A stretch of DNA of 64,000 nucleotides from Teichococcus aestuarii (GCF_003116135.1 NZ_PDOA01000010.1:1-64000), one strand, 5' to 3'. Counted from the stretch's first letter, positions 1 through 9,340 are shown. Notes: generated by a model not told the origin, from the letters alone. Made by a program: numbers and translations.

Positions 1-239
1 TGGTGGGCAGCCGCACCACGCTCGACGTGCTGAACGCCGAGCAGGAGCTGCTCAACGCCCGCGTCACCCTGGTGCAGGCGCTCTCCAGCGTCGTCACCGC
101 CAGCTACAACCTCGCCGGCGCCGTCGGGCGCCTCACCGCCCGCGACCTTGCCCTCCCCGTCGCCCAGTACGACATGGAGGCCTACTACAACACCGTCCGC
201 TCCCGCTGGTTCGGCACAGGGGATTACTCGGGCCAGTGA
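1..239 (+). CDS. TolC-family outer membrane efflux protein, C-terminal end (5' partial)
   Basis: Only the last 78 or so codons are inside the window; the gene enters from the left edge in frame with codons beginning at position 3. The stretch GSRTTLDVLNAEQELLNAR is the typical TolC/OEP motif in the final coiled-coil hairpin, followed by YNLAGAVGRLTA and a short tail ending at a TGA. TolC proteins form trimeric outer-membrane and periplasmic tunnels that serve RND or ABC efflux pumps and type I secretion. The upstream partner genes are not visible, so the transported substrate cannot be guessed. The family call is secure; the start and full length are unknown. Confidence 0.85.
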   Translation, partial: VGSRTTLDVLNAEQELLNARVTLVQALSSVVTASYNLAGAVGRLTARDLALPVAQYDMEAYYNTVRSRWFGTGDYSGQ

Positions 240-247
240 GCCGCCCG

Positions 248-274
248 GGCGGGAGGGCCACAGCCCCTCCCGCC
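248..274. terminator. GC-rich stem-loop between convergent genes
   Basis: GGCGGGAGGG pairs perfectly with CCCTCCCGCC across a 7-base loop in the 57-bp gap between the tolC-like gene and the oppositely oriented FAD enzyme. There is no T-run, but position and stem strength suggest a shared bidirectional terminator. Confidence 0.5.
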
Positions 275-296
275 GTTCATCCGGCTCCCGGCCGGG

Positions 297-1418
297 TCAG
301 GCCGGCTCCATCACCAGCATCTCGCCCACCAGGGCGCCGATGGCCAGCGAGGCGGTCAGCCCCGGGCTCTCGATGCCGAACAGGTTCACAAGGCCGGGCT
401 GGCCATGCGTCTCCGGCCCCTGGATGACGAAATCCTGCGCCGCCTGCCCGGGCGGCACGATCTTCGGGCGGATGCCGGAATAGCCCGGCTGCAGCGCGCC
501 CTCCGGCAGGCCGGGCCAGTAGCGGCGGATGGCGGCGTAGAAGCTGTCCCCGCGGCGCGGGTCCACCTCGTATTCCACCTTCTCCACCCACTCGACATCC
601 GGGCCGAAGCGGCACTGGCCGCCGAGGTCGATGGTCAGGTGGGTGCCGAGACCGCCCGGCACCGGCACCGGATAGATCAGCCGCGAGAAGGGGGAGCGCC
701 CGGCCAGGGTGAAGTAGTTGCCCTTGGCGTAGTAGGCGGTGGGCACATGGCCGGCCGGCATGCCTTCCAGCGAGCCGGCGAGGCGCGGTGCGTAGAGGCC
801 GGCGGCGTTCACCAGCAGGCGGCAGCGCAGCTCCATCGGCTCGGCGCCACCGACGCGGATCTCGGCGCCGCCCTCCGGCAGCAGCCGCCCGCCCAAAACC
901 GGGCTGTGGAAGACGAACATGGCCCCCGCATTCTCGGCATCGCCCTGCAGCGCCAGCATGTAGGCGTGGCTGTCGATGATGCCGGTCGAGGGCGAGACGA
1001 GGGCGGCGGTGCAGGAGAGGGACGGCTCCATCTCCAGCGCCTCCTCGCGGCTGACCAGCCGCAGGTCCGGCACGCCATTGGCGGCCGCGCGCTCGCGGAT
1101 GGAGGCGAGCTTGCCCGTCTCCTCCTCGTTGGTGGCGACGATCAGCTTGCCGCAGTTGCGGTGCGGCACGCCGCGCTCGGCGCAGTATTCGTAGAGCCGG
1201 TGCTTCCCCTCGACGCAGAGCCGCGCCATCAGGCTGCCCCTGGGGTAGTAGATGCCGGCGTGGATGACCTCGCTGTTGCGCGAGGAGGTCTCGGTGCCGA
1301 TGCCCTCGGCCGCCTCCAGCACCAGCACCTCGCGGCCCGCGAGAGCCAGGGCGCGCGCCACGGCCAGCCCCACCACGCCCGCGCCGACGACCACGCATTC
1401 GACCTGATCCAAGGCCAT
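297..1418 (-). CDS. FAD-dependent oxidoreductase, L-2-hydroxyglutarate dehydrogenase-like (LhgO/DAO family)
   Basis: The N-terminus carries a Rossmann FAD motif ([16 protein letters not shown]) directly followed by the LhgO-type region [17 protein letters not shown] and [13 protein letters not shown], and the C-terminus has GIRPK and [10 protein letters not shown], typical of DAO-fold enzymes that oxidise 2-hydroxyacids such as L-2-hydroxyglutarate using membrane quinone or oxygen. About 373 residues is normal for the family. I chose the ATG at 1418; a TTG at 1436 would add six residues. GGAGG lies only two bases before the ATG, which is closer than usual, so the TTG start remains possible. 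The gene stands alone, convergent with the tolC-like gene and divergent from uup. The exact substrate is inferred from family resemblance only. Confidence 0.8.
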   Translation of the reverse strand: MALDQVECVVVGAGVVGLAVARALALAGREVLVLEAAEGIGTETSSRNSEVIHAGIYYPRGSLMARLCVEGKHRLYEYCAERGVPHRNCGKLIVATNEEETGKLASIRERAAANGVPDLRLVSREEALEMEPSLSCTAALVSPSTGIIDSHAYMLALQGDAENAGAMFVFHSPVLGGRLLPEGGAEIRVGGAEPMELRCRLLVNAAGLYAPRLAGSLEGMPAGHVPTAYYAKGNYFTLAGRSPFSRLIYPVPVPGGLGTHLTIDLGGQCRFGPDVEWVEKVEYEVDPRRGDSFYAAIRRYWPGLPEGALQPGYSGIRPKIVPPGQAAQDFVIQGPETHGQPGLVNLFGIESPGLTASLAIGALVGEMLVMEPA

Positions 1419-1593
1419 TTCCTCCGGGGATGACAAGCGGGCCCTGGTTCTACCGCGCCGCCGCCCCGCCGTCGCGCGCCGGTTGAGGGAAAGGGCGCGG
1501 AAACCCGCTCAAAAATGCGATGGCGGGCTTCCGGCGGCTTCTTTGGGCGCAGGGCGCTTGACGCGCCGCCGCCGCCGCTCCACGCAGCCGGGC

Positions 1594-3402
1594 ATGGCCG
1601 CTCCCCCGCTTCTGCTCCTCCAGGATATCCGCCTCGGCTTCGGCACCACGCCGCTGCTGTCGGGCGCCACGCTGTCCGTCTCGCCAGGGGAGCGCCTGGC
1701 GCTGATCGGCCGCAACGGCTCCGGCAAGTCCACCCTGCTGAAGATCGCGGCGGGGCTGGCGCAGCCGGATGGCGGCAGCCGCTTCCTCCAGCCCGGCGCC
1801 ACGCTGCGCTACCTGGAGCAGGAGCCGGATCTCGGCACCTTCCCCTCCGTGCTGGCCTATGTCGAGGCCGGGCTGACGGCGGGGGACGACGAATACCGCG
1901 CCCGCTACCTGCTGGAGCAGCTCGGCCTCACCGGCGAGGAGAAGCCGGCCAACCTCTCGGGCGGCGAGGCGCGCCGCGTGGCGCTGGCCCGCGCGCTGGC
2001 GCCGTCCCCGGACATCCTGCTGCTGGACGAGCCGACCAACCACCTCGACCTGCCGGCCATCGAGTGGCTGGAGCAGGAGATCGGCGCCATGCGCTCGGCG
2101 CTGGTGCTGATCAGCCACGACCGCCGCTTCCTGGAGACGATGACGCGGGAGATGGTGTGGCTCGACCGCGGCACCACCCGCCGCCTCGGCCGCGGCTTCG
2201 CGCATTTCGAGGAATGGCGCGACGAGGTGCTGGAGCAGGAGGAGAAGGAGGCCCACAAGCTCGACCGCCAGATCGTCCGCGAGGAGGACTGGATGCGCTA
2301 CGGCGTGACGGCCCGCCGCAAGCGCAACGTGCGGCGCGTGGGTGAGCTGGCCGGGCTGCGCCAGCAGCGGCGGGAGCGCCGCGCCGCCCAGGGCGGCGTG
2401 AAGATGGCGGTGGCCGAGGGCGAGGCCTCCGGCACGCTCGTCATCGCTGCCGACGGCATCAGCAAGAGCTTCGGCGAGCGGGCGGTGGTGCGGGAGTTCT
2501 CGACGCGCATCATCCGTGGCGACCGGGTCGGCATCGTCGGGCCGAACGGCGCGGGCAAGACCACGCTGCTCTCCATGCTGACCGGCGTTCTGGCGCCCGA
2601 TTCGGGCGAGGTGAAGCTCGGCACCAACCTGCAGATGATCAGCCTCGACCAGCGCCGCGCAGCACTCGACCCCACCGCCACGGTGGCCGAGACGCTGACC
2701 GGCAAGCGTGGCGACCAGGTGTGGGTGAACGGCCAGCCGCGCCACGTCATCGGCTACATGAAGGACTTCCTGTTCCTGCCGGAGCAGGCGCGCACGCCGG
2801 TGGTGGCGCTCTCGGGCGGCGAGCGGGGGCGGCTGCTGCTGGCCCGCGCCTTCGCCACCCCCTCCAACCTGCTGGTGCTGGACGAGCCGACCAACGACCT
2901 CGACCTCGAGACGCTCGACCTGCTGCAGGAGCAGATCGCCGAGTATTCCGGCACCGTCATCGTGGTCAGCCACGACCGCGACTTCCTCGACCGGGTGGCG
3001 ACCAACGTCATCGCCTGGGAGGGGGAGGGGCGCTGGCAGGACTATGCCGGCGGCTATTCCGACATGGTGACGCAGCGCGGCCATGGCGTGCGCGCCCGCG
3101 CCGAGACGGTGGCGAAGCCCGCCACGGCGGCGAAGCCGGCCGCCGCCCCGCCGCCGGCCGCCCGGAAGAAGATGTCCTTCAAGGAGCAGCACGAGCTGGA
3201 GACGCTGCCCGCCCGCATGGCCAAGCTGGAGGCGGAGGCGGCCAAGCTGCGGGAGATCCTGGCCGACCCTGGCCTCTATACGCGGGACCGGGCGCGCTTC
3301 GACAAGGCCACCGAGCTGCTGGCCCGCGCCGAGGTTGGGCTGGCCGAGGCGGAGGAGCGCTGGCTGGCGCTGGAGATGCTGCGCGAGGAACTCGGCGGCT
3401 GA
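1594..3402 (+). CDS. uup: ABC-F family ATPase Uup
   Basis: This 602-residue soluble protein has two ABC ATPase cassettes and no membrane segments. The first has Walker A GRNGSGKST (39-47), signature LSGGE (121-125) and Walker B with DEPTNHLD; the second has GPNGAGKTT, LSGGERGR and DEPTNDLD. A linker rich in Glu/Lys/Arg joins them, and an Ala/Pro stretch leads to a C-terminal coiled coil beginning KKMSFKEQHELETLP, the hallmark of Uup rather than EttA. ABC-F proteins act on the ribosome; Uup is linked to DNA structure stability and ribosome function in Escherichia coli. The ATG at 1594 begins the conserved MAAPPLLLLQDI start; upstream in-frame sequence is arginine- and proline-rich and not family-like. 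It is not linked to any membrane transport gene. Confidence 0.9.
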   Translation: MAAPPLLLLQDIRLGFGTTPLLSGATLSVSPGERLALIGRNGSGKSTLLKIAAGLAQPDGGSRFLQPGATLRYLEQEPDLGTFPSVLAYVEAGLTAGDDEYRARYLLEQLGLTGEEKPANLSGGEARRVALARALAPSPDILLLDEPTNHLDLPAIEWLEQEIGAMRSALVLISHDRRFLETMTREMVWLDRGTTRRLGRGFAHFEEWRDEVLEQEEKEAHKLDRQIVREEDWMRYGVTARRKRNVRRVGELAGLRQQRRERRAAQGGVKMAVAEGEASGTLVIAADGISKSFGERAVVREFSTRIIRGDRVGIVGPNGAGKTTLLSMLTGVLAPDSGEVKLGTNLQMISLDQRRAALDPTATVAETLTGKRGDQVWVNGQPRHVIGYMKDFLFLPEQARTPVVALSGGERGRLLLARAFATPSNLLVLDEPTNDLDLETLDLLQEQIAEYSGTVIVVSHDRDFLDRVATNVIAWEGEGRWQDYAGGYSDMVTQRGHGVRARAETVAKPATAAKPAAAPPPAARKKMSFKEQHELETLPARMAKLEAEAAKLREILADPGLYTRDRARFDKATELLARAEVGLAEAEERWLALEMLREELGG

Positions 3403-3414
3403 GCCGCCGGGTGC

Positions 3415-4950
3415 TCAGGCGGCGCCCTTCTGCAGGGTGAAGGTGGAGGGCTGCACGCCGCCGGCGCGGAAGCTGACATCGTATTGCAGCCCCGCCTGCT
3501 CGAAGCGCAGCTCGGCCCGCGCGCCCTGGCCCAGATCATGCGCCAGGCCCCGCTCCAGGAAGCGGAGCCCGAAGCCGCGCTGCGCCGGCGCTTCCCGCAG
3601 CCGCAGCTTGCCATGCTCGTGCCAGGAGAAGTGGATCACGCCGTTCGGTGTCGCGCGCCAGGTCAGGGTGACGCGGCCATCATGCGCCAGCGCGCCGTGC
3701 CGGCTGGCATTGCTGGCCAGCTCGGAGATGGCGATGACCATGGCCTGCGCCTGGGCCGGGCGCACCACCACGCCGGAAGGCCCGTGCATCACGAGCTGCC
3801 CGGTGGCCAGCCACACCGCCTTCCAAGGGGCCAGCGCCGCCTCGATCGCGCCGTCGAGCGTGGCCTTGGACCAGCCGACCGAGGCGAGCAGCTCGTGCGA
3901 GCGGGAGAGCGCGCCCAGCCGCGCGCTGAAATCGGCGGCGAAGCGGTTGGGGTCCTGCCCCGCGCCGCGCATGGTCTGCGCCGCCAGGGACTGCACGGTG
4001 GACAGCGTGTTCTTCACCCGGTGGTTCAGCTCGGCCACCAGCTCCTTGCGCCAGCTCTCGATGGCCGCCTTGTCGCTGATGTCCATCACCACCAGCGAGA
4101 GGCGGGCCTCGGCCCCGCCGCCCAGCACCGGCTCCGCGGCGATGAAGTAGTGCTGGCTGCGCCCGCCCGGGGCCATCACCTGCACCTCCTGCCCCGGCAG
4201 CCCCTCGCCGCGGGCCAGGGCGCCGCGGAGCATGGGCAGCAACAGGCCGCCCAGCAGCGGCATCGCCTCCGCCAGATGGCGGCCGACCAGCCGCGCCTCC
4301 GGCTGCCCCGCCAGGGCGGCGAAGCCCGGGTTGATCTCGCGCAGGCGGCACTCGCCGTCCAGCAGCGCCAGCCCGGCCGGCGTGGCCTTGCAGATGGCGC
4401 GCAGCTCGGCCCCCTTGTGCTGTGCGCCGCGCGCCTGCTGCCGCTCCCGCCACCGCGCCGAAAACAGCCCCGCCAGCAGCAGGGAGCCACCCGCGCCCAT
4501 GCCGGCCAGGCCCAGGGAAAGGCTGACGCGCTCCTGATGGCGCTCCTCGGCGCGCAGCCGCCGCATCTCCGTGCGGATGGTCCGCTCCAGCACCAGGCCC
4601 GCCATGTCGACCATGCCCGTGTCGGGAGCCCCCTGCAGCCGCGCGACGGCCGCGGCCAGGCCGCGCTGGGCGGGCGCCAGAGGCGGCTCCGCCGCCGCCA
4701 GGCGGGCCAGGGAGGCGAGCACCGCCTCGAGCGAGCCGCCACCTTCCCGTCGTTCGTCCAGCAGGGCGAGCAGACGCTCGGTGTCCTGCAAGCCGCCCTC
4801 CAGGCTTTGCAGCCGCTGCTCGTTCTCCCCGTTGCGGTAGAGCAGCTGGTAGCTGGTGGCCGCCATGCCGGCGAACAGCAGGCCCACGGCGAGCCCTGCC
4901 GTCAGCCAGAGCCGGGAGTCCTGGCCCGCCTGCTTCAGGAAGGGAGTCAT
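3415..4950 (-). CDS. membrane-bound HWE-type sensor histidine kinase with PAS domain
   Basis: The order is: transmembrane helix (about 13-33), a roughly 110-residue helical extracytoplasmic region resembling CHASE3, a second helix (144-164), a PAS domain (about 183-295, with GLALLDGECRLREINPGF), then a kinase core. The phosphoacceptor motif is ELNHRVKNTLS with His310, and the ATPase has ELASNASRHGAL and GFGLRFLERGL. Lack of a classic F box and the HRVKNTL motif place it in the HWE/HisKA_2 class, common in alphaproteobacteria, which often signals through general-stress PhyR-type or single-domain receivers. No response regulator is adjacent, so it is an orphan kinase. I chose the ATG at 4950, where the hydrophobic segment begins; a longer start at 5007 would add 19 residues. 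It ends 12 bp from the end of convergent uup. Confidence 0.82.
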   Translation of the reverse strand: MTPFLKQAGQDSRLWLTAGLAVGLLFAGMAATSYQLLYRNGENEQRLQSLEGGLQDTERLLALLDERREGGGSLEAVLASLARLAAAEPPLAPAQRGLAAAVARLQGAPDTGMVDMAGLVLERTIRTEMRRLRAEERHQERVSLSLGLAGMGAGGSLLLAGLFSARWRERQQARGAQHKGAELRAICKATPAGLALLDGECRLREINPGFAALAGQPEARLVGRHLAEAMPLLGGLLLPMLRGALARGEGLPGQEVQVMAPGGRSQHYFIAAEPVLGGGAEARLSLVVMDISDKAAIESWRKELVAELNHRVKNTLSTVQSLAAQTMRGAGQDPNRFAADFSARLGALSRSHELLASVGWSKATLDGAIEAALAPWKAVWLATGQLVMHGPSGVVVRPAQAQAMVIAISELASNASRHGALAHDGRVTLTWRATPNGVIHFSWHEHGKLRLREAPAQRGFGLRFLERGLAHDLGQGARAELRFEQAGLQYDVSFRAGGVQPSTFTLQKGAA

Positions 4951-5189
4951 GCGGGCCGCCGGAGGGCAGGACCACCTGCGGCACGGCGGGAGACATCCAG
5001 CCCGCATCCGCGTGGAATGTGGTCTGGTGCGGGTTCACTGGCCGTCGGCACGATCATGTGCTGCATGGCAGGGAGTGAAGCGCGATTTCGCCAACAACGC
5101 GATAGGGATGCCCTGCTTGTTTTACAAAATGTTGCATGAATGCACGGCCTTGCGGTAACCCCGCCCGCCACTGTGGGAAGGAAGCCGCC

Positions 5190-5720
5190 ATGGACGAGGA
5201 CGACGACGAAGCCCCGCCCGGCCTGCCCGCCGGCACGCCGTTCTACATGACGCCCGCCGGCCACGCCGCCCTGCAGGCGGAGCTGCGCGCGCTGTGGAGC
5301 GAGGAGCGGCCGAAGGTGGTGGAGATCGTCTCCTGGGCCGCCAGCCTCGGCGACCGCAGCGAGAATGCCGACTACCAGTACGGCAAGCGCCGGCTGCGCG
5401 AGATCGACCGCCGGGTGCGCTTCCTGCGCAAGCGGCTGGAGCGGGTGCAGGTGGTGGACGCGGCGACGCAGCCGCGGCGCGACCAGGTGTTCTTCGGCGC
5501 CACCGTCACCTATGCGCGGGAGGACGATTCGGAGGTCACCGTCACCATCGTCGGCGTCGACGAGACGGATCTCGACCGCGGGCACATCTCCTGGGTCTCG
5601 CCGGTGGCGCGGGCGCTGCTGAAGGCCCGGGTGGGGGATCTGGTGAAGCTGCGCACCCCGGCGGGGCCGGAGGAGCTGGAGGTGGTGGCGATCCGCTATC
5701 CGGCGCCGGGCGCAGCCTAG
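5190..5720 (+). CDS. greB: transcription elongation factor GreB
   Basis: The 176-residue protein has the two Gre domains: an N-terminal coiled coil with the acidic tip and the diagnostic stretch GDRSENADYQYGKRRLREID, and a C-terminal FKBP-like domain (ISWVSPVARALLKARVGD, then LEVVAIRYP). Gre factors enter the RNA polymerase secondary channel and stimulate transcript cleavage in backtracked complexes. The QYGKRRLREIDRR variant is closer to GreB than to GreA. GGAAGGA about eight bases upstream supports the ATG at 5190. The 239-bp gap to the divergent sensor kinase contains the most A+T-rich DNA in the neighbourhood (around 5120-5145), where promoters for both genes probably lie. Confidence 0.9.
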   Translation: MDEDDDEAPPGLPAGTPFYMTPAGHAALQAELRALWSEERPKVVEIVSWAASLGDRSENADYQYGKRRLREIDRRVRFLRKRLERVQVVDAATQPRRDQVFFGATVTYAREDDSEVTVTIVGVDETDLDRGHISWVSPVARALLKARVGDLVKLRTPAGPEELEVVAIRYPAPGAA

Positions 5721-5844
5721 GCTCGCTTTCGCGCGAGACGGCGCAGGGGCGCGCCGTATTCCCCTGGCGGAGGCGGGCGGCCGGCGCCATGCTGCCCGGC
5801 GTGGCCTTGCCTGCCACCGATGGAAACGCCGGAACCTTCCAGCC

Positions 5845-6777
5845 ATGTCGCAGCACGCCGTCCGCCCGCCCGCCACGCCGGGACTCCGGCTGCGCCTGGG
5901 CACCGCCTGGGGCGGCCTCTCGCCCACGCTGCGGGGCATGGTGTGGATGAGCCTCTCCGGCCTGCTGTTCAGCCTGCTCAACGCCATCATGAGCGGCATG
6001 ACGCGGGAGATGCACTCCTTCCAGGCGCAGTTCCTGCGCTACGCCTTCGGCTTCGCGGTGATGCTGCCGCTGCTCTGGCGGGAGGGGCCGCGCGCCTATG
6101 CGCCGAACGGCCTCTCCGGCCAGCTCTGGCGCGGCGTGGTGCACACGGCGGGGCTGCTGCTGTGGTTCCTGGCGCTGCCGCACATCCCGCTGGCCGATGT
6201 CACGGCGCTGGGCTTCACCGGGCCCATCTTCATCATGGTCGGCGCCGTGCTGTTCCTGGGCGAGAAGGTGGTGGCGGCGCGCTGGGTGGCGGCGCTGGTG
6301 GGGCTGGTCGGGGTGGCCATCGTGCTGGCGCCCAAGCTCTCCGGCGGCGGCGGGCTGTGGAACCTGGTGATGCTCTCCGCCTCGCCGCTCTTCGCCGCCT
6401 CCTTCCTCATCACCAAGGCGCTGACGCGGCGGGACCGGCCGGATGTCATCGTCATGTGGCAGGCCATCACCATCTCGCTGTTCACGCTGCCCTTCGCGCT
6501 GGCCTCCTGGCAGGCGCCAACGCTGGTGCAGCTGGCCTGGTTCGCGGTGGCGGGGCTGCTCGGCACGCTGGGCCACTGGTGCCTGACGGAGGCGTTCCGC
6601 CTCGCGGACGTCTCCGCCACCCAGCCGATCAAGTTCCTCGACCTCGCCTGGGCGGCGATGCTGGGCTTCCTGCTGTTCGGCGACATCCCCGGCTGGACCA
6701 CGCTGGCCGGCGCCCTGGTGATCTTCGGCTCGGCGAGCTGGATGGCCCGCCAGGAAGCGCGCGCGCCGAAAGCGTGA
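5845..6777 (+). CDS. EamA/DMT-family membrane transporter
   Basis: The 310-residue protein has about ten hydrophobic helices arranged as two repeated five-helix halves, typical of drug/metabolite exporters of the EamA family (for example GFTGPIFIMVGAVLFLGEKV closing the first half and KFLDLAWAAMLGFLLFGD in the second). Such proteins export amino acids, nucleosides or other metabolites from the cytoplasm; substrate cannot be read from sequence. The pattern of aromatic and polar residues in the first helix (SGLLFSLLNAIMSGMTRE) resembles the RhaT/S-adenosylmethionine-type subgroup, but this is weak evidence. It is a single gene, convergent with the M20 peptidase. Confidence 0.85.
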   Translation: MSQHAVRPPATPGLRLRLGTAWGGLSPTLRGMVWMSLSGLLFSLLNAIMSGMTREMHSFQAQFLRYAFGFAVMLPLLWREGPRAYAPNGLSGQLWRGVVHTAGLLLWFLALPHIPLADVTALGFTGPIFIMVGAVLFLGEKVVAARWVAALVGLVGVAIVLAPKLSGGGGLWNLVMLSASPLFAASFLITKALTRRDRPDVIVMWQAITISLFTLPFALASWQAPTLVQLAWFAVAGLLGTLGHWCLTEAFRLADVSATQPIKFLDLAWAAMLGFLLFGDIPGWTTLAGALVIFGSASWMARQEARAPKA

Positions 6778-6812
6778 GGAGCGCGGGCCGCCGGCCACGC
6801 GCCCCCCGCGGC

Positions 6813-8087
6813 TCAGTTGCTGGCAACGCCCGCCAGGGTGAGGATGGTGCCGAGCGCCGTGGCGACCCCCTTCACGCTGGCCGTCTGCTCCACGTCGATC
6901 CATTCCTCCAGCGAGTGCTCCCGCCCGCCGCTGCCGCCGGTGCCCAGCGTCACGGCCGGGATGCCGAGGCTGATCGGGATGTTGCTGTCGGTCGAGGAGG
7001 CCTCGTGCTTCAGCGCGTAGCCCTGGGCGCCGATGGTGGCCGCCGCGACGCGGGCGATGCGGCTCTCGCGCGCCGTGGTGCCGGCCGGGCGGTCGCCGAT
7101 CTGCTTCACCTCGACGCGGATCTCGCCGCGCGCCGTGTCGCGCGCCGCGTTCTCGTCCGCCGCCGCCTGGGGCAGCGTCTCCAGGAAGCGCGCCTCCAGC
7201 ACCGCCAGCGCCTCGGCCGAGGCGGAGCGGAGATCGACCTCCATCCACATTGCTTCGGGGATGGCGTTGATCGAGGTGCCGCCGCCGATGCGGCCGATGG
7301 AGAAGGTGGTCTTGGGATGGCTGGGCACGCGGATGCGGCCGAGGTCGTCGGCCGCGCGGGCCAGGGCGAAGGCCGGGTTCACCAGCCCGAAGGCGCCGAA
7401 GGAATGCCCGCCGGGGCCGCGGAAGGTGATGCGGTAGCGCTTGCTGCCCACCGCCCCATGCACCAGCCGGGCGGGGTCGATGCCGTCCATGGCGATGAAG
7501 CCGGCCACCTGGTCGCGCCAGCGGTTGGCGCGGAAGAAGTGCTTCACGCCGCGCAGGTCGCCGGCGCCTTCCTCGCCCACCGAGGCCAGGAGCAGCAGCC
7601 CGGCGCGGGTGCGGATGCCCGCCGTGTCCAGCGCCCGCGCCATGGCCAGCAGCACGGCCAGGCCGCGCGTGTCGTCGCCGACGCCGGGGGCGCGCAGGAT
7701 GGTGCCCTCGCGCTTCACCGTCACGTCGGTGCCCTCGGGGAACACCGTGTCGAGATGCGAGCAGAGCACGATGACGCCGGCCGAGGGGTCGGTGCCCGGG
7801 CGCAGCGCGGTGACGTTGCCTTCCTCGTCGGTCTCCACCTGCTCCAGCCCCTGGTCGCGCAGCAGGCCGGCATAGGCGGAGGCGCGCGCCGCCTCGCCGA
7901 AGGGGGGCGAGGGAATCTGAGTGAGCGCGATGAGCTGCTGCACGAAGCGGTCGTGGTCCGCCTCCAGCGCCGCCACGATGCGGGCGAAGGCGGGGCTGGC
8001 CAGCAGATCCTGCACCTCGGCGGCCGGGTCGGCGCCGCCGGTGGCGGAGAGCAGGGCGCGCAGGGCAGGGGCGGCGTCGTCGGGCAT
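6813..8087 (-). CDS. M20-family metallopeptidase (peptidase T / carboxypeptidase-like)
   Basis: The 424-residue protein shows the M20 zinc ligands in order: CSHLDTVFPEG (His and the Asp two residues on), GVGDDTRGLAVLLAM (bridging Asp), GEEGAGD (catalytic Glu pair), DGID and, near the C-terminus, GREHSLEEW with the last His. The dimerisation domain starts at YRITFRGPGGHSFGAFG. M20 enzymes cleave short peptides or N-acyl amino acids in the cytoplasm. The sequence SSTDSNIPISLGIPAVTLG is typical of the peptidase T/ArgE branch. The ATG at 8087 was chosen because homology-like sequence begins right after it; 70 upstream in-frame residues are low complexity and overlap a DNA repeat. It follows the Bug-type binding protein gene on the same strand after a repeat-filled 167-bp gap. 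Confidence 0.85.
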   Translation of the reverse strand: MPDDAAPALRALLSATGGADPAAEVQDLLASPAFARIVAALEADHDRFVQQLIALTQIPSPPFGEAARASAYAGLLRDQGLEQVETDEEGNVTALRPGTDPSAGVIVLCSHLDTVFPEGTDVTVKREGTILRAPGVGDDTRGLAVLLAMARALDTAGIRTRAGLLLLASVGEEGAGDLRGVKHFFRANRWRDQVAGFIAMDGIDPARLVHGAVGSKRYRITFRGPGGHSFGAFGLVNPAFALARAADDLGRIRVPSHPKTTFSIGRIGGGTSINAIPEAMWMEVDLRSASAEALAVLEARFLETLPQAAADENAARDTARGEIRVEVKQIGDRPAGTTARESRIARVAAATIGAQGYALKHEASSTDSNIPISLGIPAVTLGTGGSGGREHSLEEWIDVEQTASVKGVATALGTILTLAGVASN

Positions 8088-8176
8088 GGGAGTCGGGCCT
8101 CGGCAATCAGGGGTCGGAAAAGGGCGCGGACGTTCCGCCCGGGCGCGCGCCGGGTCAAGGGGGCGGGCCGGGGATG

Positions 8177-8240
8177 CGGCCGGCCCCCATGAGCCGGCCC
8201 CCATGAGCCGGCCCCCATGAGCCGGCCCTCGTGAGCCGGC
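8177..8240. repeat. 14-bp tandem repeat, about four and a half copies
   Basis: The unit GAGCCGGCCCCCAT is present exactly at 8191-8204 and 8205-8218, with near copies at 8177-8190 and 8219-8232 and a partial fifth. It lies between the Bug-type gene and the M20 gene, just upstream of the latter. Each unit carries the GCCGGC palindrome core. Confidence 0.85.
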
Positions 8241-8254
8241 GGGCGCCGCCCCGC

Positions 8255-9244
8255 TCAGCTCGCCTTGATGCCGGCGCGGACGATCAGCGCCTCCCACTTC
8301 TCGATCTCGGCGCGGAGGAAGGCAGCGCTGCTCTGCGGCGTGCTGTCGGACACGATGTCCATGGCCTGCTTGCGCAGCGTCTGCCGCACCCCTTCCTGCG
8401 CCATCACGGCGTTGATCGCGCGGTTCAGCGTGGCCACGGTCTCCGCGGGCGTGCCGGCGGGGGCCAGCACCATATGCCAGGTGAAGGATTCATAGCCCGG
8501 CACCGTCTCGGCCACGGTGGGCAGGTCCGGATAGAGGGGCGAGCGCTCCCGCGCCGTGATGGCGAGGCCGCGCATCTCGCCGCGCTCGATGAAAGGCATG
8601 CCGCTGGAGATGACATCGACCATCATCGAGACATTGCCGCTCAGCAGGTCCGGCATGGCGGCGGTGGAGCCGCGATAGGCCACGTGGTTGACCTCCAGCC
8701 CGCCGGCCATGGCGAGCAGCAGCTCGGTGGCGAGATGGATGGAGCCGCCATTGCCGTTGCTGGCGTAGTCGTACTTGCCCGGATTGTCGCGAAACAGCTT
8801 CAGCAGTTCGGGAAGGCTCTGCGCCGGCACCGCCTTGTTCACCATCACCACGTTGTGGATGCGGCCGATATGCGCGACGGGCTGGAAATCCGCGATCGGG
8901 TCGAAGGGCAGATGCGGGAAGAGGGCGCGCGCCACCGAATGCCCGACGGTGGTGTAGAGCAGGGTGTGGCCATCCTTCGGCGCCTTGGCCACCGCGTCGC
9001 TGGCGACGATGACGCCGGAGCCGGTGCGGTTCTCCACCACCACCCGCTGGCCGAAGGATTTCGAGAGTTCATCCGCCACGAGGCGGGCGGGCAGGTCGGT
9101 GGGGCCGCCGGCCGAGAAGGGCACCAGCAGGCGGATGGGCTGGCTCGGCCACGCGGCGGCCTGGGCGCGCGCGGCGGCGGGCCACAGGGCGGGCGCCGCC
9201 AGCGGGGCGAGGGCGGGGAGGCGCAGAAGCGTACGGCGATGCAT
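8255..9244 (-). CDS. Bug-family (TctC-type) periplasmic substrate-binding protein
   Basis: The 329-residue protein begins with a signal peptide (MHRRTLLRLPALAPLAAPAL, with a likely cut after AARAQA) and the signature start of mature Bug proteins, WPSQPIRLLVPFSAGGPTD. Other family hallmarks are VVENRTGSGVIVASDAVAKA, DGHTLLYTTVG and ATELLLAMAGG. Bug proteins are the binding components of tripartite tricarboxylate transporters and capture carboxylates, amino acids such as aspartate or glutamate, or nicotinate. No TctA/TctB membrane genes are present here, so this is an orphan receptor, as is common for the family. Neighbouring aspartate dehydrogenase suggests an aspartate-like ligand; that is inference. 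Confidence 0.9.
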   Translation of the reverse strand: MHRRTLLRLPALAPLAAPALWPAAARAQAAAWPSQPIRLLVPFSAGGPTDLPARLVADELSKSFGQRVVVENRTGSGVIVASDAVAKAPKDGHTLLYTTVGHSVARALFPHLPFDPIADFQPVAHIGRIHNVVMVNKAVPAQSLPELLKLFRDNPGKYDYASNGNGGSIHLATELLLAMAGGLEVNHVAYRGSTAAMPDLLSGNVSMMVDVISSGMPFIERGEMRGLAITARERSPLYPDLPTVAETVPGYESFTWHMVLAPAGTPAETVATLNRAINAVMAQEGVRQTLRKQAMDIVSDSTPQSSAAFLRAEIEKWEALIVRAGIKAS

Positions 9245-9305
9245 TGGAAGGCCTTTGCGGTTCGGGAGTCGCGCGGGCCGTGTGGGGCGTGTTTTTTTAT
9301 GGGTG

Positions 9306-9333
9306 GGCCGCGCCCCGGAAACGGGGCGCGGCC
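9306..9333 (-). terminator. 12-bp perfect stem-loop after the aspartate dehydrogenase gene
   Basis: GGCCGCGCCCCG pairs with CGGGGCGCGGCC around a GAAA/TTTC tetraloop, eight bases beyond the dehydrogenase stop. On the minus strand it is followed by an A-run rather than a T-run, so termination efficiency is uncertain. It could also be an attenuator or RNA-stabilising hairpin within the operon. Confidence 0.55.
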
Positions 9334-9340
9334 GGGCCGT

